Assembly (NCBI GenBank): GCA_963831645.1
Contig: CAWHQZ010000023.1
Coordinates: forward strand, 372,001 to 436,000
From: CAWHQZ01 sp963831645
GTDB taxonomy: Bacteria; Pseudomonadota; Alphaproteobacteria; Rhizobiales; Aestuariivirgaceae
DNA: 64,000 bases
Reading direction: 5' to 3'
Below, piece after piece: positions 1-6,618 of this stretch (position 1 is the stretch's first letter; each line of letters starts with the position of its first letter). A program made the position numbers and the translations under genes. A model generated the notes under the pieces. That model saw nothing but the letters and a program-made list of their open reading frames with translations, was not told where the DNA came from and made no database searches.

Positions 1-192
1 CGGCAAGAAACATCGGAATTAATGTGCGTACCGTGGCGAGCATGCCATGCCAGTAGCAAGGCAACCCCGATGCGGCAACGGGGCTGCGGCAACCTTGAAG
101 CTCATCCGTCGCGGCTCGCCCTCAATCTTGACAAGGATGCCCCTCCGTGCGCCTTCTCCGCCGCTCAATTTCGGCCCGCCAGGATCGACTGA

Positions 193-1971
193 ATGCACGC
201 ATATCGAAGCCACAATTGCGGCGAGTTGCGCCCGAACGTCATCGGCGAGCAGGTTCGCCTGTCAGGCTGGGTACATCGCGTTCGCGACCATGGCGGTCTG
301 CTGTTCATCGATCTGCGCGATCATTACGGGTTGACGCAGGTGGTTGTTGATCCCGACGTTGCTGCCTTTTCGTTGGCCGAGACGCTTCGCTCCGAGTGGG
401 TGGTCCGCATTGACGGGCAGCTTCGCGCACGGCCGGCCGGCAGTGAAAATCCCGAACTTCCAACCGGTCTGGTAGAGGTCTACGCAACCGGCCTTACGGT
501 GCTGGCGGAATCCCGGGATCTGCCCTTGCCGGTGTTTGGTGATCAGGAGTATCCCGAAGAAGCCCGTCTTACCTATCGTTTCCTCGATCTTCGTCGCGAG
601 CGTATCCACGGCAACATCGTCAAGCGCAGCGCCATCATCGAATCAATCCGGCGGCGGATGCGGGAGCAGGGGTTCTTCGAATTTCAGACGCCCATTCTGA
701 CGGCGTCCTCGCCAGAGGGAGCGCGCGACTTTCTGGTCCCATCGCGGCTTCATCCGGGCAAGTTCTATGCTCTGCCGCAGGCGCCCCAGCAGTTCAAGCA
801 ACTCATCATGATGTCGGGCTTCGACCGGTATTTTCAGATCGCGCCCTGTTTTCGCGATGAAGATGCCCGCGCTGACCGGTCGCCCGGAGAGTTCTATCAG
901 CTCGATATCGAAATGAGTTTCGTCACGCAGGAAGACGTTTTTGGAGCGGTCGAGCCCGTGTTGCGCGGCTTGTTCGAGGAGTTCGGCAGCGGCAAGCCGG
1001 TCACTCGGTCGTTTCCCCGGATACCTTACCGTGACGCTCTCCGTAAGTACGGCACCGACAAGCCGAATCTTCGCAATCCGCTCATCCTGCAACCCGTCAC
1101 CGATCATTTCGCCGGCTCCGGCTTCAAAGTGTTTGCCGATCCGATAGCTTTGGATGATGCCGTAGAAGTGTGGGCGATACCTGCCCCCAAAGGAGGCTCG
1201 CGCGCCTTTTGCGATCGCATGAACGGATGGGCTCAAGGTCAGGGGCAACCGGGTCTGGGATATGTCTTCTGGAGGGGGGGTGAGGAGGGTGGCGCCGGTC
1301 CCATCGCCAAAAACATAGGTTCGCAGCGTACCGAGGCGATCCGCACCCAGCTCGCGTTGTCGGCCGGGGATGCGGCCTTTTTCATCTGCGGCAGGCCGGA
1401 GAGGTTTCAGCGCTTCGCCGGCCAGGCCAGAACTTTCATCGGCGATCAGCTGGGGTTGGTCGACAAAAACCAGTTTGCCTTTTGCTGGGTCATCGATTTT
1501 CCGATGTACGAATGGAACGATGAAGAGAAAAAGGTCGATTTTTCCCACAACCCGTTCTCGATGCCGCAGGGCGGTCTGGAGGCTCTGACCACACAAGATC
1601 CGCTTTCGATCCTGGCCTATCAGTACGACATCGTCTGCAACGGGATTGAATTGTCTTCCGGCGCAATTCGGAACCATCGGCCGGAGACGATGAAAAAGGC
1701 TTTTGCGATCGCCGGCTACGGCGAGGAGGTGCTGGAAAGTAGGTTCGGAGGGGTGTATCGCGCCTTCCAATATGGTGCGCCGCCGCATGGCGGGATTGCG
1801 CCGGGCATCGACCGCATCGTCATGTTGCTGTGCGGCGAAAGCAACCTCCGCGAAGTCGTGTTGTTCCCTATGAATCAGCAGGCTCAGGATCTGCTAATGG
1901 GCGCGCCGACCGAAGTCTCGGCCAGGCAACTTCGCGAGCTTCACATCCGCCTGAGTTTACCGGCCCGATAA
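193..1971 (+). CDS. aspS: Aspartyl-tRNA synthetase, probably non-discriminating (Asp/Asn)
   Basis: Class II aminoacyl-tRNA synthetase of 592 residues that charges tRNA with aspartate in the cytoplasm. An N-terminal OB fold (about residues 1-105) binds the anticodon. Class II motif 2 appears as FRDED at 220-224, the bacterial GAD insertion lies roughly at 290-420, and motif 3 (GIAPGIDR) is near 534-541. The ATG follows AGGA by about eight bases. In the anticodon-binding loop the sequence is R-D-H-G-G (31-35), where E. coli has R-D-L-G-S. Histidine here is the signature of non-discriminating enzymes that also make Asp-tRNA(Asn) for GatCAB. The full family length is present. The 192 bases before it hold no gene I can support. 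Confidence 0.97.
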   Translation: MHAYRSHNCGELRPNVIGEQVRLSGWVHRVRDHGGLLFIDLRDHYGLTQVVVDPDVAAFSLAETLRSEWVVRIDGQLRARPAGSENPELPTGLVEVYATGLTVLAESRDLPLPVFGDQEYPEEARLTYRFLDLRRERIHGNIVKRSAIIESIRRRMREQGFFEFQTPILTASSPEGARDFLVPSRLHPGKFYALPQAPQQFKQLIMMSGFDRYFQIAPCFRDEDARADRSPGEFYQLDIEMSFVTQEDVFGAVEPVLRGLFEEFGSGKPVTRSFPRIPYRDALRKYGTDKPNLRNPLILQPVTDHFAGSGFKVFADPIALDDAVEVWAIPAPKGGSRAFCDRMNGWAQGQGQPGLGYVFWRGGEEGGAGPIAKNIGSQRTEAIRTQLALSAGDAAFFICGRPERFQRFAGQARTFIGDQLGLVDKNQFAFCWVIDFPMYEWNDEEKKVDFSHNPFSMPQGGLEALTTQDPLSILAYQYDIVCNGIELSSGAIRNHRPETMKKAFAIAGYGEEVLESRFGGVYRAFQYGAPPHGGIAPGIDRIVMLLCGESNLREVVLFPMNQQAQDLLMGAPTEVSARQLRELHIRLSLPAR

Positions 1972-1993
1972 TCTGCCGGCTCGGTTCGTCGGA

Positions 1994-2587
1994 TCAGTTG
2001 TTGGCCCAGATCGTCGGATTGAGCATGGGTACGACCGAGCCTGGATCGGTGGCCAGCCTTGCTAGAAACCTGCCGAGCTCGATCGGCTCGGCAGGCTGGG
2101 TCCGAATGGCGAGCGACCTCGGATCGGCAAGAAAAGCCCGCACGGCCGCGTTCAGCTGATCGTTGAAGATCTGCATGCGAAGGTCGGTCTGACCCAACTG
2201 GACAGCCGATGCCGCGTTGGCGATCAACGCAGGTTCGTCCAGTCCGCGCTGGGCGGTGAACGAATTCATTACCTTGCGGGTTAGCGACTGGTCCTCGAAG
2301 CGCGCCGAGAGCCCGTTGATGGTTACCGGCGCAAGCAACGGCTCGAGCGTTGTCCATTTCGGCAATGCCGGTGACTTGAGCTCCGCCCGAAGGGCTTGGG
2401 ACATGCCATCGAAACCAGCCGAGACCTTCAGCACTCCCAGCGATTCCAGTCTGACGGAAGCCTCGATCGAGCCGCCTTGCAGGTCGTTGATGATCTTGCC
2501 CACGCCGGAGGCGTTGACGTCGAACACCAGATCGCCGCCGCCGATCAGCTCGTCCAGGTGTCCGTCCGGATCGATTCTCGTCACCAC
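1994..2587 (-). pseudogene. C-terminal part of a frameshifted secreted protein of unknown function
   Basis: Downstream half of a gene whose upstream half lies at 2649-3227. If one base near 2657 is ignored, the two join into one protein of about 410 residues, running through a sensible join (GWEFDL-TGDARSGAGTYTL). I do not recognise the family. This part has alternating beta-like patterns (DGHLDELIGGGDLVFDVNASG) and ends with a helical stretch, which is consistent with a periplasmic lipid- or envelope-associated protein, but that is only an impression. On its own it would have to start at the GTG at 2587, which has no convincing ribosome site. It converges on aspS with a 22-base gap. Confidence 0.6.
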
Positions 2588-2648
2588 GGTCGCCGGCAGA
2601 CGAACGTCCTCGATGCGCAGCGTGTAAGTGCCGGCGCCGCTTCGCGCG

Positions 2649-3227
2649 TCACCTGTCCAGGTCGAACTCCCAGCCCCCGATGTGAAGCGACAAGCCCCCG
2701 AATGAGAGGACGCCGTTCCTGATCGACGTTTTGCCGGCGAGATTGCTCAGGGCGAGCAAACGATCGCCGGCAGTCGGCTCCGCGACCGCCGGGGCAACAT
2801 AGTAGTGTTCATAGACCACCTCGGGAACGCGGAACGCTCCCGTCACATCAACTCCGTCATCACCGATCAGGATCACACTCGAAAGTTTGACCTCGGAAAT
2901 GTCAAACAATCCGTCGGGCCTCGCTTCCACGCCGCGCAACACCGCCTCACCGATTGAAAGTGTGGTCTTGGGTTGGGGTGTTGCCGCCGCGGGCGCAGAA
3001 GGTTCGGTCGTCAGCGCCCGGATAGTAATGGTGCCGTCTTTGGCTTTCTTGATTCTCTTGTAGGTCGGCCGCGAACCGAACTGAACGGCGAGCTTGTCGA
3101 GGAGGGCCTTCACAACTGGAGGCTCTTTGGCCGCCTGCACAGTTGGTTCCAAGCTGGGCCAAGAAAACGCAATCAGAAACGCCAGCCCAAATGCCAGGCT
3201 GCGAGGCACGAATCGATACCAGAGCAT
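2649..3227 (-). pseudogene. N-terminal part of a frameshifted secreted protein of unknown function
   Basis: Upstream half of the same broken gene. The ATG at 3227 has GGGA eight bases upstream and starts an N-terminal signal peptide: basic start, hydrophobic core SLAFGLAFLIAFSW, and a cleavage region near VQAA. The mature part looks extracytoplasmic, with a Pro/Ala linker (about residues 80-95) and beta-rich sequence. The frame ends at TGA 2649-2651 after WEFDLDR, while the neighbouring frame continues without a stop for another 200 codons. The simplest reading is one extra base (about position 2657). Family unknown to me. It diverges from the L,D-transpeptidase gene, so the two may share the 3228-3404 promoter region. 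Confidence 0.62.
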
Positions 3228-3404
3228 GAGCAAAATCCCGGAACTTATTCAGTACACGAACCAGTAGATCGCGCAAGAGAAATCGGCTGGCCGCAGTCGC
3301 CGGCGCAAGGACCCCCGCTTCCTGCCAAGGCTTCGTCGGGTTGATCTGCCGGGACACCTTCGCTATTGGTTGGGCTCGGGGAACGGTGCATTGGAGGGGT
3401 TTGC

Positions 3405-4094
3405 ATGACGTCAGTTATCAGGGGCCTGGCGGTGGTGATCGTCGCCACCTTGGCCGGTTTGAGCCTCGGCGAGATCGCCGGGGCAGCGACCAGCGGCGCA
3501 AGTAAGCGGCAGAATATTGTTCAGTCGGCGACGAGAAAACCCGCTTTGGGGCAAGCGAAGAAAAGCAAGTGCACCGGTGGCTTGAAATGCCTGTTCGGAA
3601 CGACTGCTCGCTCCAGCATCGGCGGATTCGGGTCGACGCGCAGCTTCAGACAGGTCGTTGCATTCGAAAGCTCCAATTATGCGCCGGGATCGATCATCGT
3701 GCGCACACCCGAGCGCGCTTTGTACTTGGTCCTGCCTGAGGGCGAGGCGGTCAAATACAAGGTGGGCGTAGGTCGCGAGGGATTTCAGTGGTCCGGCAGT
3801 TCAACTATTGTGCGCAAGGAGGAGTGGCCTTCCTGGACGCCGCCGCGACGGATGATAGAACGTGAAGCCGCCAAGGGAATAAAGATACCTGCCTACATGG
3901 AAGGCGGCCCGCGAAACCCGCTCGGCGCGCGTGCTCTCTACATCGGCGGAACGCTCTTTCGCATCCATGGCACCAACAACGCCCGCACGATTGGCGGCGC
4001 GGTGTCATCGGGATGCATTCGCATGCTCAACAGGGATGTGGTGGATCTCTACGATCGCGTGAAGCTAGGAGCGCGCGTTTACGTCTATCAGTAG
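3405..4094 (+). CDS. L,D-transpeptidase (YkuD family), periplasmic
   Basis: A 229-residue secreted enzyme that forms meso-DAP-to-meso-DAP cross-links in peptidoglycan or attaches proteins to it. The ATG at 3405 is chosen because GGAGGGG lies about seven bases upstream. The next start upstream would be an in-frame TTG without a ribosome site. A signal peptide spans about 1-28 (hydrophobic VVIVATLAGLSL). The YkuD domain fills the C-terminal half, with the catalytic signature IHGTNN...SSGCIRM; the nucleophile is Cys204. Many Rhizobiales carry several such paralogues, so a specific name is not justified. Confidence 0.93.
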   Translation: MTSVIRGLAVVIVATLAGLSLGEIAGAATSGASKRQNIVQSATRKPALGQAKKSKCTGGLKCLFGTTARSSIGGFGSTRSFRQVVAFESSNYAPGSIIVRTPERALYLVLPEGEAVKYKVGVGREGFQWSGSSTIVRKEEWPSWTPPRRMIEREAAKGIKIPAYMEGGPRNPLGARALYIGGTLFRIHGTNNARTIGGAVSSGCIRMLNRDVVDLYDRVKLGARVYVYQ

Positions 4095-4137
4095 CGGCCG
4101 GGCTACGAGAACGAAGCATCGGGTCTGGAAAACCAAG

Positions 4138-4168
4138 CGGCCCCGGTGGAGCTACCCAGCCGGGGCCG
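4138..4168 (-). terminator. Rho-independent-type terminator after the Lys/Ala peptide gene
   Basis: Perfect nine-base inverted repeat (CGGCCCCGG / CCGGGGCCG) around a 13-base loop. Read leftward it is followed by a T-rich stretch (CTTGGTTTT). It lies about 27 bases past the stop of the small leftward gene, and the facing L,D-transpeptidase ends just beyond it. Confidence 0.7.
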
Positions 4169-4194
4169 TCTCACGAAGAGAAAGTAGGAAGAAG

Positions 4195-4257
4195 TTACTT
4201 CTTCTTCTTGGCTTTCTTGGACTTCTTCGCAGCCTTTTTGGCTTTCTTGGCAGCCAT
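4195..4257 (-). CDS. Tiny Lys/Ala-rich polycationic peptide, 20 residues
   Basis: A 20-codon gene encoding MAAKKAKKAAKKSKKAKKKK: 13 lysines, five alanines and one serine after the methionine. It is too short for ordinary gene callers. Support comes from context: GGGAG sits about nine bases before the ATG, a strong hairpin terminator follows the stop, and a candidate promoter with a 19-base dyad lies 130-180 bases upstream. The composition resembles C-terminal tails of H1-like proteins and of some alphaproteobacterial HU homologues, so nucleic-acid or membrane binding is plausible, but no function can be assigned. I do not recognise a named family. Confidence 0.62.
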   Translation of the reverse strand: MAAKKAKKAAKKSKKAKKKK

Positions 4258-4258
4258 G

Positions 4259-4652
4259 GGTTTATCTCCCTCTAGAGCCCCACAAAACGCAGGTTCAATG
4301 CACTTACTAGTGACGGGGCCAAGTGGCTAGCTCGAACTCAAGAAGCACTTCAACTCCGTCCTATCGTTCTTTTGAACCGGTTTCGGTGATTCGGCAATAT
4401 GCCGAATACGCAGTCATACCGTCGGCTAAAATTGTTAGCAACCGGTAAACGGCCTGGGCGTTGGAATGTCATCCGCACACAGATGAAATACCCGGAAGGC
4501 TATCCAGGGTTGGTGGGCGCTGAAATCTGCGGGCGCTCTGTATACGGATCATAGCCGGGGGGCGTGGCGGATCGCCGACGCGAGCCGGAGCCTCCCACTG
4601 CGGAGCGGGTTGCGCGCGGTCGGTTAGGTCGAAAACGTTCCGACAGCGGCCG
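4259..4652. other. Intergenic region, 394 bases, leader and promoter of the small peptide
   Basis: No longer coding frame is credible here. The left half is the leader of the Lys/Ala peptide gene and the middle holds its promoter and dyad. The right part (about 4450-4650) is GC-rich and lies downstream of the leftward oxidoreductase gene; I see only weak dyads there and no recognisable small RNA. Confidence 0.5.
4389..4441 (-). promoter_or_regulatory. Candidate promoter with 19-bp dyad operator for the Lys/Ala peptide gene
   Basis: On the minus strand TTGCTA (4441-4436), a 17-base spacer and TATGAC (4418-4413) form a sigma-70-like promoter. Five bases further is the perfect dyad ATTCGGCA-TAT-TGCCGAAT (4407-4389), which would sit on the transcription start, a classic repressor position. 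The leader to the ATG at 4257 would be about 145 bases. The regulator is unknown. Confidence 0.45.
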
Positions 4653-5651
4653 CTAGAGTTTGTGAAATCGGCCAGATTTGGCGGCGCGAAACAGGGCGTC
4701 GATGATCTTCATGTTCTGTATCGCATCGTTGAGCAGCCGCGGAGTTGGCCGGGCGGTACGGAGCAGCCGCCCGAAGGCCTCCGCCTGCAGCATATATTGA
4801 TCGGCGGCAGGTACGGTTATCTGCCTGGCATCGAGGCCGGAGAGGGACGAGCCATCGCTCATGAGGTAGATGGTCGGTGCATCCTGCGGCTGATTGAAGG
4901 GAATGGTAATCTCCAAACGGCCCTGGGTACCGAAGACGTGGACACGCTGGTGCGGAACGCTCTGCGTCGCGACCGAAAACGTGAGGGCCCTGCCCTTGCC
5001 GAAATCCAGGAGTCCCGAGAAAAGGCGATCGATTTTAGAACGTGGATCGCGATCGGCCATGCCGGCCACGCGCTTGGGCTCGGCTTCAAAAAACCAGCGG
5101 CCGGCCACGATGGCGTAACAACCGATGTCATAGAGTGCGCCACCGCCCGTCTTCGTCTGGTTACGAATGTCTTTCGGGTCATCGTTGTAATACTGAAACG
5201 CTACATGCATGTGGGTGACGCGGCCAACCTCGCCCCTGCGCAGCAACTCTCGCACCTCAATCCATTGCGGATGGTGGCGCACCATGAAAGCTTCCGCGAT
5301 ATGCACCTTGCGGGCGAGCGGTTTCAGGACCGACAGCTCCCTGGCGCTCATGGCCATGGGCTTTTCGCACAGCACATGTTTGCCGGCTCTTGCCGCTTTC
5401 AGCGTCCATGGCACGTGGCTGTCGTTGGGAAGCGGATTATAGATGGCCTCAATCTCAGGGTCGGCGAGCAGTTCGTCATAGGAACCGTATGCTCTTGGGA
5501 TGCCAAGGGCGGTCGCTTGCCTCTGGGCACGTGCTACGTCGCGTGAAGCGATGGCCCTGACCTCAACTCCGGACGAGCGCATCATGCCTGGAATGACTTT
5601 TTCCGTGCCGATCTTGGCCGTCGAGACAATGCCCCACGTGACAGGCTTCAT
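4653..5651 (-). CDS. Gfo/Idh/MocA-family NAD(P)-dependent oxidoreductase
   Basis: A 332-residue cytoplasmic dehydrogenase of the glucose-fructose oxidoreductase / inositol dehydrogenase type. The N-terminal Rossmann fold begins at once (VTWGIVSTAKIGTEKVIPG). The family motif GKHVLCEKPMA supplies the conserved Lys, and the C-terminal alpha/beta domain contains GGGALYDIGCYAI. I take the ATG at 5651 because homologues start just before the Rossmann strand; an in-frame TTG five codons upstream abuts the GGGAG and is less likely. The substrate (a sugar, inositol or a diol) cannot be read from the sequence. It stands alone, 109 bases after nrdJb. Confidence 0.9.
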   Translation of the reverse strand: MKPVTWGIVSTAKIGTEKVIPGMMRSSGVEVRAIASRDVARAQRQATALGIPRAYGSYDELLADPEIEAIYNPLPNDSHVPWTLKAARAGKHVLCEKPMAMSARELSVLKPLARKVHIAEAFMVRHHPQWIEVRELLRRGEVGRVTHMHVAFQYYNDDPKDIRNQTKTGGGALYDIGCYAIVAGRWFFEAEPKRVAGMADRDPRSKIDRLFSGLLDFGKGRALTFSVATQSVPHQRVHVFGTQGRLEITIPFNQPQDAPTIYLMSDGSSLSGLDARQITVPAADQYMLQAEAFGRLLRTARPTPRLLNDAIQNMKIIDALFRAAKSGRFHKL

Positions 5652-5760
5652 TTCAGTTCCAAACAACTCCCTGAGGTGACCAGCTTACCGGCGATCCGGG
5701 GGCGGGGACAAGGCTGCCGCACGATCCGCTGCTGAAAACTTCTCGTGCTGGGGCGGTGTC

Positions 5761-6615
5761 TCATGAGCATCCGTTGGTCGATCCGCATGTGTCGCACTTC
5801 AGACAAGTGCCATTGCGCACCATGGTGAAGTTTCCGCACTCGCTGCAAGCTTCCCCGACGTAGCCTTTAAGGCGAGCCTCGGCGCGTTCGTCGTCGAGCA
5901 CCCGGTTGGGGAAAGTCAACGACCTCTCCGCGGTCGGACGGGCATGCGCTTCCTGGGCGACCGCCAATGCGGCGCTGCCCCGCATCGTCTCGGCAGCCCG
6001 CTGCTGCATGGTCTGCACGGCGTTTGGTGCGGCCGCCGCGCCCGCACCCTGCAGGACCAGGACGTTCGTCAAATCGCGCTGGCGGACGTAACCGGAGGCA
6101 ATCACCCGAGCCCCGGGAACGGAGGGGGTCTTGGCCGCGCTCGCGCCGGGGTCCTCGCCCCGGCCCAGAACGTCAAAGCCGATGTCGGCAGGCTCGACGT
6201 GGGCCAAGTCGTTTCGCCCCAGATAGGAAATCGCCAGCTCACGGAACATGTAGTCGAGGATCGAGGTAGCGTTCTTGATGGCATCGTTGCCCTGCACAGT
6301 CCCGGCCGGCTCGAACCTCGTGAACGTGAAGGCCTCGACGAATTCGTCCAAGGGCACGCCGTATTGCAGGCCGACCGATACCGCAATGGCAAAGTTGTTC
6401 ATCATTGCCCGCAATGCCGCGCCTTCCTTGTGCATGTCGATGAAGATTTCGCCCAGCCTTCCATCGTCGTACTCTCCGGTATGCAAATAGACCTTGTGGC
6501 CGCCGACGATGGCCTTCTGGATGTATCCCTTGCGACGCTCGGGAAGCCGTTCCCGGCCGCGGGGGCGCAACACCTCGACCACCTTCTCGACAACTCTCTC
6601 CACCACCTTTTCCAC
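5761..6615 (-). CDS. nrdJ: B12-dependent ribonucleotide reductase, C-terminal part (NrdJb-like, TSCPD domain)
   Basis: C-terminal 284 residues of class II ribonucleotide reductase, in the same reading frame as the larger upstream part and separated from it only by TAG (6619-6621) and one codon. It begins in a charged valine-rich linker, continues with conserved segments such as GHKVYLHTGEYDDGRLGEIF and FTRFEPAGTVQGND, and ends in a Cys-rich TSCPD tail (CSECGNF...CLKCDTCGSTNGC) that probably re-reduces the active site. Alphaproteobacterial homologues are normally one chain of about 1,230 residues, which is what reading through the TAG would give. A split NrdJa/NrdJb is known in Pseudomonas aeruginosa, so two polypeptides are conceivable, but no good ribosome site precedes the GTG at 6615. 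Confidence 0.85.
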   Translation of the reverse strand: MEKVVERVVEKVVEVLRPRGRERLPERRKGYIQKAIVGGHKVYLHTGEYDDGRLGEIFIDMHKEGAALRAMMNNFAIAVSVGLQYGVPLDEFVEAFTFTRFEPAGTVQGNDAIKNATSILDYMFRELAISYLGRNDLAHVEPADIGFDVLGRGEDPGASAAKTPSVPGARVIASGYVRQRDLTNVLVLQGAGAAAAPNAVQTMQQRAAETMRGSAALAVAQEAHARPTAERSLTFPNRVLDDERAEARLKGYVGEACSECGNFTMVRNGTCLKCDTCGSTNGCS

Positions 6616-6618
6616 CCG

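Noticed and set aside
1..192. Coding sequence before aspS
   Set aside because: Short frames on both strands lack ribosome sites or family features; treated as the aspS leader region.
643..1788. Long open frame (381 codons) antisense to aspS
   Set aside because: Composition is a codon shadow of a strongly supported essential gene; no ribosome site and no recognisable domain.
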